DNA of 64,000 bases from Chitinophaga pinensis DSM 2588 (GTDB lineage Bacteria; Bacteroidota; Bacteroidia; Chitinophagales; Chitinophagaceae), in assembly GCF_000024005.1 (NCBI RefSeq), contig NC_013132.1:4830001-4894000 (forward strand), read 5' to 3'. Positions 14,414 to 22,840 of this stretch are shown here, one piece after another. Position 1 is the stretch's first letter; each line of letters starts with the position of its first letter. A model generated the notes under the pieces. It searched no databases. It was not told where the DNA came from and saw only the letters and a list, made by a program, of their open reading frames with translations. The translations under genes and the position numbers were made by a program.

Positions 14414-14424
14414 TAAAAAAAATG

Positions 14425-14455
14425 TTTGGCAATTAATTGCCAATTCGTACATTTG
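14425..14455 (+). promoter_or_regulatory. Second copy of palindrome-promoter, before prohead protease
   Basis: TTTG (14425-14428), 19-bp spacer, exact TAnnTTTG box TACATTTG (14448-14455), with the 18-bp perfect palindrome TTGGCAATTAATTGCCAA at 14426-14443. The layout is base-for-base the same as at 11329-11359 apart from the outer pair of the palindrome and two spacer bases. It would start a transcript for protease, capsid and tail genes with a leader of about 75 nt. Confidence 0.7.
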
Positions 14456-14537
14456 TCAACAATAAGCGGGCTGTTTTATAGATTTATTCTCTTCACTGAT
14501 TTTTCGCTTCGACCGCTATGTAACCAACTGACAGCCC

Positions 14538-15287
14538 ATGCAGTCGGCATTAGAGCGGAAGCAATTCAATTTAAAAGCACTTGACGTTGACACTAAGACT
14601 CGTAGTGTCAAGATAGCTATTGCGGAGCTTGAGAGTGTAGACCGCGATAATGAAATATTCTCCCCTACAGCATTCGATAAGACTATAGCTGAACGTGGTC
14701 CTAAAGGAACCAATGAGGTTTGGCACATGGCCGACCATGGCTGGTCTCTTAACTCTGCCCTAAGCAAATTCAAAGAACTATATAAAGAAGGCAAGTACAT
14801 AGTGGGAATCTCTGATTATAGGGATACGAAGCTATGGCGTGACACCATATGGCCGCTATATGAAGCCGGTGACATCAACCAGCACTCTGTGGGCTTCCGT
14901 ACCGTTAAGTCTATATCCAGTGAAGACGGTTCGCCAAGAGAAATACTGGAAGTGACCTTGTGGGAAGGTAGTGCTGTACTATGGGGCGCAAACCCATACA
15001 CCCCTGTTATGGGTATCACCAAATCTGCATTTAAACAGGAAGACGTCGACGACGCTATTTCCAGATACGATAAACTCATTAAAGCTGTCAAATCCGGTCG
15101 ATTTGAAGAGGATGATAGCCTACTGATGCTGGAGCTTAAACGCCTCCAGCAATTTACGATTGACCTTTCGAGGATATCCACTCAGCCGGAACCTGGTTCC
15201 ACTGAGCCGGTGAAAGCAAAGGACCTGGTTGAAATGATTCAACTCGAATCAGAACTGAAAAACACAGTCGCAGGACTTTTCAAGTAA
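14538..15287 (+). CDS. HK97-family prohead protease
   Basis: A 249-residue serine protease of the herpesvirus-assemblin fold. The catalytic His is in HMADHGWS (H67) and Ser in NQHSVGF (S117), the positions usual for HK97 gp4. VDRDNEIFSPTAFDKTI near 34-50 is also typical. It digests scaffold and capsid delta domains during head maturation. The C-terminal 70 residues are helical and may be scaffold-like. The capsid gene follows after 4 bp. Confidence 0.9.
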   Translation: MQSALERKQFNLKALDVDTKTRSVKIAIAELESVDRDNEIFSPTAFDKTIAERGPKGTNEVWHMADHGWSLNSALSKFKELYKEGKYIVGISDYRDTKLWRDTIWPLYEAGDINQHSVGFRTVKSISSEDGSPREILEVTLWEGSAVLWGANPYTPVMGITKSAFKQEDVDDAISRYDKLIKAVKSGRFEEDDSLLMLELKRLQQFTIDLSRISTQPEPGSTEPVKAKDLVEMIQLESELKNTVAGLFK

Positions 15288-15291
15288 TCCC

Positions 15292-16557
15292 ATGGATATC
15301 AAAGAAATTAAAGGCGCGGTGCAGGAAGTAGTTGCTCCCGTTGCCACTGAAGTCAAAGAAGTAAAGGCCGCCGCTGAAGCCGCCAAAACAGCATCCGAAA
15401 CCGCAGTTCAAAAAGCCGAAACGCTTTCCAGCGAGGTTACCAAAGTCAATGACGAGGTGAAAGGCTTGAATGACTGGAAGGTGAAGAAGGACGAAGCGGA
15501 CAAGAAAAACCAGGAAGCTCTGGATAAATTAATCCAGGACAGCGATAAGAAGAACGTTCGCGTCGGCACTGAGCAGAAACACTTCCGCGATTTGCTGGCT
15601 GAGTCTATCGAAGAACAGAAAGATAACATCGCCAAATTTGCCCGCAAGGAAATTCGTGAGACGTCTTTTCAGATGAAGGCGGTGGGTGATATGACCCTGA
15701 ACAGTGCAACCACATTTCCAACGGCAAATGTGTCAATCACCGACCTGAGGCCGGGTATTATCGAACAACCTAAACGTAGGTTACACATTAGGCAGCTGCT
15801 TTCCGGTGGTGCAATGAGTGGCTCTCACTACAACTTCGTCAAGGAAATTGCTGGTGAAGGTAATCCGGCACCTGTCGCTGAAGGCGCACTGAAACCTCGA
15901 CTGGATCTTCGCTTACAGGAAATGAGCGTACCAGCTGAAACTATCGCTGGTATTGTGAAGGTATCCCGTAAGATGCTGAATGACGTACCTGGTCTGATTA
16001 CGTTCCTTCAGTCTCGCCTACCTGAAAAGCTGCTGAGAGTAGAAGACAATCAGATCCTTAATGGTAACGGCGTATCGCCAAACTTATCTGGTATCACCCA
16101 CACTGGCAACTATACTCCAGTAGTTAACGAGTCTACTGTATGGATAGAACAGCTGGTAGAAGCAATTACCCAAGCAGAAGAAGCCGAGCGCGATGTGAAC
16201 GGTATCCTTTTGCGTCCAGCACAGTATGCACATCTTCTGCTAAACCGTGCTGCAGGTGGAGCTGGTACATACGATCTGCCTCGTGAACTGGTTACCTATA
16301 CAAATGGTCAACTGTATGTAATGGGCGTTCCTGTATTCAAATCTACAGCAGCAAATCCTGGTCAGTTTATCGTTGGTGACTGGGTGATGGGCGCTAACCT
16401 GATCGTGAAAGAACCACCTATCCTTCAGTTCTTCGAACAGGATGAAGACAACGTACAGAAAAACATGGTGACAGTCCGTATCGAAGAAACTATCGCACTG
16501 CCTATTTATGGCAATGACTATTTCTTCGTTGGCGAATTCGAACCAGTCACAACCTGA
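15292..16557 (+). CDS. HK97-fold major capsid protein
   Basis: A 421-residue protein. Residues 1-105 form an Ala/Lys/Glu-rich coiled coil (delta domain) expected to be removed by the protease. The HK97 fold follows: ITDLRPGIIEQPKRRLHIRQLL, a G-loop region, KVSRKMLNDVPGLITFLQSRLPEKLLRVEDNQILNG typical of the spine helix, and the C-terminal IVGDWVMGANLIV / VRIEETIALPIYGNDYFFVGEF. Codon choice and an expected high level fit a strongly expressed structural gene. Confidence 0.93.
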   Translation: MDIKEIKGAVQEVVAPVATEVKEVKAAAEAAKTASETAVQKAETLSSEVTKVNDEVKGLNDWKVKKDEADKKNQEALDKLIQDSDKKNVRVGTEQKHFRDLLAESIEEQKDNIAKFARKEIRETSFQMKAVGDMTLNSATTFPTANVSITDLRPGIIEQPKRRLHIRQLLSGGAMSGSHYNFVKEIAGEGNPAPVAEGALKPRLDLRLQEMSVPAETIAGIVKVSRKMLNDVPGLITFLQSRLPEKLLRVEDNQILNGNGVSPNLSGITHTGNYTPVVNESTVWIEQLVEAITQAEEAERDVNGILLRPAQYAHLLLNRAAGGAGTYDLPRELVTYTNGQLYVMGVPVFKSTAANPGQFIVGDWVMGANLIVKEPPILQFFEQDEDNVQKNMVTVRIEETIALPIYGNDYFFVGEFEPVTT

Positions 16558-16578
16558 TTTATCGGTTAGTAATATACT

Positions 16579-16604
16579 GAAGGGAAGATTACGGCCTTCC
16601 CTTC
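16579..16604 (+). terminator. Hairpin after capsid gene (attenuator)
   Basis: GAAGGGAAG (16579-16587) pairs perfectly with CTTCCCTTC (16596-16604) across an 8-nt loop. It lies 22 nt after the capsid stop and before the next gene. Only a short T-containing tail follows (TTCAAAAG), so partial termination or mRNA end protection is likely, giving more capsid mRNA than downstream mRNA. Confidence 0.5.
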
Positions 16605-16620
16605 TTCAAAAGCTTATGAT

Positions 16621-16965
16621 ATGAAAGTAAAGATCAAAAAGCGCTTTCGCGACATTGAGTCTAAAGAGATCATGCAGATAGGACAGGTAGTTGACTATGA
16701 TAAGGAACGCGCGGTGAGCTTGTCTTTAGGTGGTTTCGTTGAGATCCTCGACCAAGCCGCAGAGCCAGAAGATACACAGCCTGGAGAAACATCCGGTCCC
16801 AGTGATAATGCCATCCATGATGACAACGATGATACAGTGGAATCAGAGGAAGACACTGAGAAACCCGATGTCAACCCTGATATCGAGAAATTTGAAACGT
16901 CTCACATACCGAAGGCTGAAACTGCCCATCCGACAGGTAAGGGCCGGGGCGCTAAAAAGAAATAA
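16621..16965 (+). CDS. Small acidic protein following capsid
   Basis: A 114-residue protein: an N-terminal domain of about 45 residues (MKVKIKKRFRDIESKEIMQIGQVVDYDKERAV...GGFVEIL) followed by a long disordered tail rich in Asp, Glu, Pro and Thr and ending in GKGRGAKKK. The N-terminal pattern is common in proteins coded just after HK97 capsids, with unproven roles in head completion or decoration. Confidence 0.6.
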   Translation: MKVKIKKRFRDIESKEIMQIGQVVDYDKERAVSLSLGGFVEILDQAAEPEDTQPGETSGPSDNAIHDDNDDTVESEEDTEKPDVNPDIEKFETSHIPKAETAHPTGKGRGAKKK

Positions 16966-16968
16966 GCA

Positions 16969-17499
16969 ATGTGCAGCAATAAGCTACTGGATAAGAAACC
17001 GCTATCTGTTCCTGACCAGGAACCAGTTGATCTGGAGTCTGTGAAGGAGTTCATGAATGTAGATTTTGACGAAAAGAATAACACTATTTCGTCTCTTATC
17101 ATAGCAGCCCGCACATTGTTGGAGGATAAGTATGATATCGGGATAGTGAAGAAGCGCCTGCAGGTAGTGGTTGATAATTCATGTGGAGGGATAGAGTTGC
17201 CTGGCTTCCCTGTTTCGAATATTTCAGCTGTTGATAAGGACGGAGCTGTAGTTGACCTTAATACGATAGGTGGTGATGTGGTATATGTAGAGTCCCCGTG
17301 CAGTTGTTACCTGAAGATCTCTTACGACAGTGGATATGAAATAGCGGACGTGCCGGAAGTGTACAAGACAGCAATCAAGGAGCAGGTAACCTGGATGTTT
17401 TCGAATCTGAACGACGTCGAGGTAGCCAAAACCATAGCTCCACTGGCGGAAGTTAACTTATTACCCTATCGTAGAAACGGATTCGGAGTGTTCTTATGA
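16969..17499 (+). CDS. Head-tail connector (gp6-like)
   Basis: A 176-residue protein. VDLESVKEFMNVDFDEKNNTISSLIIAARTLLEDKY is the helical signature of the HK97 gp6/SPP1 gp15 adaptor family, followed by a strand-rich middle and IKEQVTWMFSNLND. It forms the ring below the portal. Its stop overlaps the next start (ATGA), as is usual in this cluster. Confidence 0.78.
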   Translation: MCSNKLLDKKPLSVPDQEPVDLESVKEFMNVDFDEKNNTISSLIIAARTLLEDKYDIGIVKKRLQVVVDNSCGGIELPGFPVSNISAVDKDGAVVDLNTIGGDVVYVESPCSCYLKISYDSGYEIADVPEVYKTAIKEQVTWMFSNLNDVEVAKTIAPLAEVNLLPYRRNGFGVFL

Positions 17500-17834
17500 G
17501 TAAGATAAAACCGCAGGGGCAGTTTAACCGCCGTATCCAGGCGCAGAAGCTCTCAGTGACACAGAACGAAGCTGGAGGAATGGTTGAAACTTGGTCGTCT
17601 TTGTTTGAAACATGGGCATACGTAGGACCGGTTAAATCCTGGCGGCATTTGGAGATTATGAAGAATACACAAAGCGCATCCTACGAAGTCCAGATCAGAT
17701 ATACTCCGAGTAGACAGATTGATAATAATGTGCGATTTGTTTATGAAGGCAAGGTATTGGTCATAAACAGTATAGAAGAAGATGTGGAAGGCAACAAACG
17801 GTTTTACGTACTCATATTAACAGAGCAAGTGTAA
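17496..17834 (+). CDS. Head closure protein (SPP1 gp16-like)
   Basis: A 112-residue protein with a QGQFNRRIQAQKLSVTQNEAGGMVETWSSLFETWAYV start, then EVQIRYTPSRQIDNNVRFVYEGKVLVINSIEE, which is the head-closure family pattern. It forms the stopper under the connector that keeps DNA in the filled head. It overlaps both neighbours by 1-4 bp. Confidence 0.8.
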   Translation: MSKIKPQGQFNRRIQAQKLSVTQNEAGGMVETWSSLFETWAYVGPVKSWRHLEIMKNTQSASYEVQIRYTPSRQIDNNVRFVYEGKVLVINSIEEDVEGNKRFYVLILTEQV

Positions 17835-18319
17835 TGGCGCGTCCATTTATCGGTATACGTCTCGATGGTGCCAAAGGACTTATAAAGGACTTGAAAAAGG
17901 TGCAGAAGGAAGTCAAGAGAAATATCGAGGCTGAGATAGAGGATACCGCAAAGATGATAGTTGCTGCTGCGCAGGCAGATGTACCAAGCAAGACCGGGGC
18001 CTTGAGGAACTCTATAAAGTGGAGGAAGATCGGGGAATTAAGATACGAGATAGTGGCAGAGGAGCATTATGCGCCTTATGTCGAATTCGGGACCGGTAAG
18101 CTGGTCGTTGTGCCGAAAGGACTGGAAGATTATGCAATCCAGTTTAAAGGGTTGGGTATAAAGGAAGTCAATCTGCACGCCCATCCGTACCTGTTCCCTG
18201 CCTATGAAAGGCATCGTGTGGAACTGGTAAGACGTATAAAGGCCCTACTTGAAATTGAGCGATATATCTCAGTGACAAGACCTGGACCATCAAACATAAC
18301 AGGGGTTACAACAATATGA
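17834..18319 (+). CDS. HK97 gp10-like neck/tail protein
   Basis: A 161-residue protein with IEAEIEDTAKMIVAAAQADVPSKTGALRNSIKWRKI and HYAPYVEFGTGK, the hallmark of the HK97 gp10 family, and HAHPYLFPAYERHRVEL at the C-terminal side. It links neck and tail during assembly. The C-terminal tail of about 20 residues after the helix is unlike the core family and could be variable. Confidence 0.83.
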   Translation: MARPFIGIRLDGAKGLIKDLKKVQKEVKRNIEAEIEDTAKMIVAAAQADVPSKTGALRNSIKWRKIGELRYEIVAEEHYAPYVEFGTGKLVVVPKGLEDYAIQFKGLGIKEVNLHAHPYLFPAYERHRVELVRRIKALLEIERYISVTRPGPSNITGVTTI

Positions 18320-18759
18320 TAGATGCCAATTACCATATCAGAAAGGGATATTTTCAGCGGTTAAACGGCTCTGTCATTATTAATAGTGTAGCGGTTCCTG
18401 TCTATGATGGAATGGCACCAAACCAGGCCGTTTGCCCATATATCATATTGTCTACACAAACGTCAGTAGATCGAAGCGCCAAACGCTGTCAGTCCCAAGA
18501 GTGCACCATGCTTCTTGATATAGTGACGGAAGCCACTGGTGGTGTTGATAGATCGCAGGCAGACGCTATAGTCAATCAGATATACCAACTTATTTACCCT
18601 GTTGATGCTGCCGGATACATTGATGCCGGACCAGATTTAACAGTGATATCAACAAGATTAATCTCGGATACGACGATGGAGATGCAGGACGATACGTTCA
18701 AGATCCTCCGCCGGCTGATAAGGTTTACACACCAAGTACACGAACAAGTAAACATTTAA
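18316..18759 (+). CDS. Tail completion/terminator protein (DUF3168-like)
   Basis: A 147-residue protein with SVIINSVAVPVYDGMAPNQAVCPYIILSTQT near residues 18-48 and a CTMLLDIVTE strand, then a helix around VDRSQADAIVNQIYQLI. This matches the DUF3168/gp17 tail completion fold. It caps the tail tube and joins it to the head. Position between the gp10-like gene and tube gene agrees. Confidence 0.75.
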   Translation: MIDANYHIRKGYFQRLNGSVIINSVAVPVYDGMAPNQAVCPYIILSTQTSVDRSAKRCQSQECTMLLDIVTEATGGVDRSQADAIVNQIYQLIYPVDAAGYIDAGPDLTVISTRLISDTTMEMQDDTFKILRRLIRFTHQVHEQVNI

Positions 18760-18761
18760 TC

Positions 18762-19220
18762 ATGGCTGAAAGAAAACCGGCGGCGGGGTCAGTGGGCGTA
18801 TTCGTAAAAGCTGGTCCACAGTATCTTATCCTTGTTTGCCAGACCGACCTCACCTTCGATCGTTCCCGTGATACTATCAATGCGAATAGTAAGTGCGGCC
18901 CCGATCAGATCCCGGCTAATACTGCCACATACGAAATCTCCGGCACTGCACAGGTGTGGTTATTCGATAATGATGATCCACAGTCTTCTACCAAACTATC
19001 GGAAGCAGCGGCAGATCGCCTACTGGTGAACAAAACCACCTTTGATTGGAAGATTGGTCCATTGAGCGGCCTGTCTGTGCCTGGCGATGTAGTCTATGAT
19101 GGATCAGGCTTTTTCAGTAATCTGTCTACATCATGGCCCAACGAGGATGTCGCCACCTTTGACTTTACGATCGCCGTACAGGGCGACTATAACCAAGTAA
19201 TTGAGCCTGAAACAACCTGA
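18762..19220 (+). CDS. Major tail tube protein (TP901-1 family)
   Basis: A 152-residue protein with GQ-like LVCQTDLTFDRSRDTINANSKCGPDQIPANTATYEISGTAQVW, the pattern of TP901-1/phi13 tube proteins. It polymerises around the tape measure. It is followed by the chaperone pair, as expected. Confidence 0.85.
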   Translation: MAERKPAAGSVGVFVKAGPQYLILVCQTDLTFDRSRDTINANSKCGPDQIPANTATYEISGTAQVWLFDNDDPQSSTKLSEAAADRLLVNKTTFDWKIGPLSGLSVPGDVVYDGSGFFSNLSTSWPNEDVATFDFTIAVQGDYNQVIEPETT

Positions 19221-19239
19221 TAATCAATTCTGATAAGAT

Positions 19240-19659
19240 ATGAACGGTAGGATCGAGATAACGCTGGGCGGAAAGCTCCGCCAGTTGAGATTTAATAACT
19301 ATGCTAAAGAGGAACTTGGTAATTTTTTGTCAAAAGACCCCGTAGAAGGTACCAAGGAGCTAATTGAACTCTTGCAGTCTAATCCGCTAAAAGCTATAAA
19401 AAATCTTACATACTGCGGACTCGTTGGTCATTACGAAGCCCGAGAGATGGAAAGGGATTTTACGAAGCAGGATGTAGCGGAATGGGTTGGAGATGCAGAT
19501 GATAAAGATTTGTCGGATGTGTTCAACTGCTGGCTTAATACTACTCAGTGGCGCTCAATCATTCCAGAGCAGAAGGCGACCGAAGAAGTGAATGTGCACA
19601 GTGAGGATGTTGAAAAGGCAAAAAAAAAGGCTGGGAGGAAATCAAGGATTTCGCAATAG
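19240..19659 (+). CDS. Tail assembly chaperone, short form (gpG-like)
   Basis: A 139-residue product in frame 0, beginning MNGRIEITLGGKLRQLRFNNYAKEELG. The ending KKKAGRKSRISQ is reached only if ribosomes do not slip at the A-rich site (19620-19628). It binds the tape measure with the frameshifted longer form during tail assembly. The first part resembles Bacteroidota siphophage chaperones. Confidence 0.78.
   Translation: MNGRIEITLGGKLRQLRFNNYAKEELGNFLSKDPVEGTKELIELLQSNPLKAIKNLTYCGLVGHYEAREMERDFTKQDVAEWVGDADDKDLSDVFNCWLNTTQWRSIIPEQKATEEVNVHSEDVEKAKKKAGRKSRISQ
19623..19629 (+). other. Programmed -1 ribosomal frameshift site
   Basis: The heptamer A AAA AAG lies in the correct phase (frame-0 codons AAA 19624-19626 and AAG 19627-19629), preceded by further A residues. 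It is the same slippery heptamer as in E. coli dnaX. Slipping back one base continues into an open frame without a stop to 19940. No clear downstream stem-loop was found by eye; the nine-A run may suffice. Confidence 0.8.
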
Positions 19660-19940
19660 GAGAGATGGGTCTTTTGCCTCATGAGTTCTACTGCATGACG
19701 TGGGTTGATTATGGAAGAGCAGTCCAGGGTTATTGGTTAAGACATGCCAGATACCTTGAGGGTGTAAGAAGATCTTCATTCTTTACAGTTATGGCTAATG
19801 CTGACCCTAAGAAAGCACGTTCACTTAAAGAGGAGAAGCTTTTTAGGCTCATAACGGATGAAATAAAAGAACAACCAAAACCGGTTAAACTTACGCCAGA
19901 TCAAATGAGGGCTCTTTTCAACCGATATAAACTTAATTGA
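19629..19940 (+). CDS. Tail assembly chaperone, frameshifted C-terminal part (gpT-like)
   Basis: In the -1 frame the sequence continues GWEEIKDFAIGEMGLLPHEFYCMTWVDYGRAVQGYWLRH, the pattern of gpT parts of G-GT chaperones. Joined to the first 130 codons of the frame-0 gene the fusion would have about 233 residues. An ATG at 19665 exists but is probably not used, because the essential domain starts upstream of it. Confidence 0.75.
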   Translation, partial: GWEEIKDFAIGEMGLLPHEFYCMTWVDYGRAVQGYWLRHARYLEGVRRSSFFTVMANADPKKARSLKEEKLFRLITDEIKEQPKPVKLTPDQMRALFNRYKLN

Positions 19941-22840
19941 TGGCAAGCAACGCAGGACTAAATATTCAGATCGGGGCAACCGTTACGGCGCTGAATAATG
20001 CGTTGAATGCCGCTATCAATGGAATAACTAATTTCAGTAACACAGTAAATAGGTTATCTCCACAGTCTGGTGCCGCCGCAGCTGGCATTACGAATTTAGC
20101 CAATGCGGTCAACAGTGGTGCAGCGTCATTCAATTACTTGAGTGGGTCTGCAATTAATGCTAATAGTGCCATTAATAATACAACGAACGCAGTAAATGGA
20201 CTATCTCCTGTCACAGGAGCAGCTGCTGCGGGAATAACAAATCTTGCTAATGCTATAAACACCGGTAACGCGTCGTTCGTCAGTCTCAGTAACACAGCCT
20301 CTCAGGCTTCAGCAAATATTAGTGGCACGTCCACCAGCATTAATAATCTTTCGCCTATAACAAGTGCAGCTGCTGCTGGTATCACAAACTTGGCGAATGC
20401 TATTCAAAATGGGCAGGCGTCATTTATTAATCTCGGCAATGCCGCAACGCAGGCTAACAACTCATTACAAAATACTAATAGTACTGCACAGCGCTCAGGG
20501 GCATCCTTTAACGCTGTGATCCTTGATTATTACTCTGCCGCCGGTGCCCTGAACCGGCTGTCCCCAGCAACTACTGCTGCGGCTTTAGGGATAACCAATC
20601 TTGGTGCTGCATTTTCAAACAGTAGAGCAAGTATAAGGTCGTTTTATACCGGTTATGCCAGTGATATTCAAGGGTTAACAAGGAATACACAGGATGTAGT
20701 TAATACGTTCGGCCGGCTGCCACTAGCGACAAGTGCCACGTCTGTGGGAATCACGAATCTGACTAGGGCCGTAAATTCTGGAAATGCCTCACTTGTAGGC
20801 ATGAGTCGTACTGCTCAGTATGCAGTCCAGGCAAACGCGAGGCTTGCTACATCAACTCAAAGTTTGGTTAGGCCAGCAGCTAATGCAACGGGAGCTATAG
20901 CTGGATTAAACAACATTATCCGAGATGCGCCGTTCGGTGTAATCGGTATTGGTAACAACATTACCCAGTTAATAGACGCTTTCGGTCAGTTGCAGCGTCA
21001 AACAGGTAGCACTGGTGCGGCGTTACGCACACTTGCCGGTTCTGTGTTTGGTCCCGCAGGTATATTCACATTGGGGTTATCTGCTGCAATATCTTTATGG
21101 ACTGTGTACTCAATGAGGCAATCCCAGGCCAAATCCAAGGCAGAGGAGGCAGCCAAGGCTATAAAAACAACAGGCCAAGTTATAAAAGAGGCGGCAGCTA
21201 CCCTGCAACAGTATAATGCAGAAGCCCTTGGGGAGATAGCAACTCTTAATCGTCTATTTGAAATAGCAACTGATGATGTGAGGTCCAGGAAGGACAGGGT
21301 GGCAGCCCTAAAAGAACTGAAGAAGCAGACAAATGGTTATCTTGACGATCTTAAACTTGAGACGCTTCAGACCGATGCTGCTAGGAAGGCTTTAGATGAA
21401 TATAATGCATCGTTATTCAACTCTGCACTGATAAAAGCGTATCAAGGGCAACTCGAAGAGCTTGCGAAAGTCTATGCATTCAATAAAGATAATGCAGACA
21501 AGGCTCGTAAGGCATTAGATGAATTTGATGCAGCACAAATCAGGCAACGTAAGCGTATTCAAAACGGACAGTTGACTGGTAGGCAAATCGATGAAGCGCA
21601 GTCAAAAATAATGGCCAATGAAGCAGCAAGGGCAAAATTGGTTGAAAATACCAACGGCTTCATAAATAAGCAAAATCAAGCGTACGACGAAATACTAAAT
21701 ACGGGTAAGAAGATAGCTGATCTGCAAGTTAAGGTAAATCCTTTTGGTAAGCAGGATGCAGACACCAAAAGTGCGGGAGAGTCAATCTCTAAGGTTCTGG
21801 AAATAATGAATGCACAATTGGCGGCATCTGACGCTCAGTTTAAAAATACAGGAGGAGCACTTGACTTCCTTGCAAAGGATAAGATACAAATCCTTCAGTC
21901 AGCTTTTGATAAGCTTGTGAACTTGGGTCTTAAGCCCACATCTCCTGAGCTGGAGAATATACAGAAGCATATCAATGATCTTGAGGGTAGCATTATTGGC
22001 AAGCAGGATTTATTCGGTGCTCAACTTTTCAATTTTGATGGCAAGTCAATTATAACTGCAGAAGAACAAATAATTAGCCTTCGGCAGCAGATGGAGTCAT
22101 TAAAAAAGTTGGGCGTTGATCCAGCAAGCAACAGCTTTAAAGAACTTAGTAAAAAGTATGATTCCTTGACTGCTAAAACGAGCAGTTCGGCTTTATTCGA
22201 TACAAGCAGCTTTAGGTTAGTTAACGGTCAGCTACAAGCAATTAATACATCCTTAGTAAATGCAGCCACTGCGCAACAAAGGTTTAATAACACGGTTTCG
22301 GATTTGTCTGATAAATATGCTGCCAGTAAGTTAAAGTTAGAGGCGTTCCTTGCGACAATCAATGACTCTTTTCAGAGTCTAGCATTAGATATTGCCGGTT
22401 CTTTAGGAGACGCAATAGCTGGCGCCTTTATGGGGAATGGATTTAAGGGAGCCATACAATCGTTTGCTGGAATATTTGGTTCTTACTTGCAAAGTCTTGG
22501 TAAGCAATTAATTGCTTATAGCGGGATATTAAAGGGAGTGCAGATTGCAATTAAGACTTTCAGCCCAGTAGCTGCCGCAGTAGCAGGGGCTGCAGCGCTT
22601 GTAGCTGGCAGCGCTCTTAAAGCCTATGCTTCTAAGGTGCCATCTTTCGCCACTGGCGGTGTTGTAACAGAGCCTACCCTTGCAATGGTGGGCGATAACC
22701 CAGGTAGAAAGGAAGCGATTATTCCATCAGAGTTATGGGACAAAATAGGCGGTGGCGGTTTTGGTATCGCTAGTATAGACTTCGACTACGATAAATTGAG
22801 GATAAGAATTGACCAGTCGCGCAGGAGGGGCGGATACTGA
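19940..22840 (+). CDS. Tail tape measure protein with internal repeats
   Basis: A 966-residue protein (ATG at 19940; an upstream TTG is possible). Residues 39-290 hold five copies of a motif AAAAGITNLANAxxxGxASF, beginning near residues 40, 89, 138, 208 and 261; the first three are 49 residues apart. The middle is long coiled coil (about 380-780), and Ala/Gly-rich hydrophobic stretches lie near 320-385 and 855-925. FATGGVVTEPTLAMVGDNPGRKEAIIPSEL near the end is the standard tape-measure terminal motif. It sets tail length and probably forms an inner-membrane channel. Confidence 0.9.
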   Translation: MASNAGLNIQIGATVTALNNALNAAINGITNFSNTVNRLSPQSGAAAAGITNLANAVNSGAASFNYLSGSAINANSAINNTTNAVNGLSPVTGAAAAGITNLANAINTGNASFVSLSNTASQASANISGTSTSINNLSPITSAAAAGITNLANAIQNGQASFINLGNAATQANNSLQNTNSTAQRSGASFNAVILDYYSAAGALNRLSPATTAAALGITNLGAAFSNSRASIRSFYTGYASDIQGLTRNTQDVVNTFGRLPLATSATSVGITNLTRAVNSGNASLVGMSRTAQYAVQANARLATSTQSLVRPAANATGAIAGLNNIIRDAPFGVIGIGNNITQLIDAFGQLQRQTGSTGAALRTLAGSVFGPAGIFTLGLSAAISLWTVYSMRQSQAKSKAEEAAKAIKTTGQVIKEAAATLQQYNAEALGEIATLNRLFEIATDDVRSRKDRVAALKELKKQTNGYLDDLKLETLQTDAARKALDEYNASLFNSALIKAYQGQLEELAKVYAFNKDNADKARKALDEFDAAQIRQRKRIQNGQLTGRQIDEAQSKIMANEAARAKLVENTNGFINKQNQAYDEILNTGKKIADLQVKVNPFGKQDADTKSAGESISKVLEIMNAQLAASDAQFKNTGGALDFLAKDKIQILQSAFDKLVNLGLKPTSPELENIQKHINDLEGSIIGKQDLFGAQLFNFDGKSIITAEEQIISLRQQMESLKKLGVDPASNSFKELSKKYDSLTAKTSSSALFDTSSFRLVNGQLQAINTSLVNAATAQQRFNNTVSDLSDKYAASKLKLEAFLATINDSFQSLALDIAGSLGDAIAGAFMGNGFKGAIQSFAGIFGSYLQSLGKQLIAYSGILKGVQIAIKTFSPVAAAVAGAAALVAGSALKAYASKVPSFATGGVVTEPTLAMVGDNPGRKEAIIPSELWDKIGGGGFGIASIDFDYDKLRIRIDQSRRRGGY

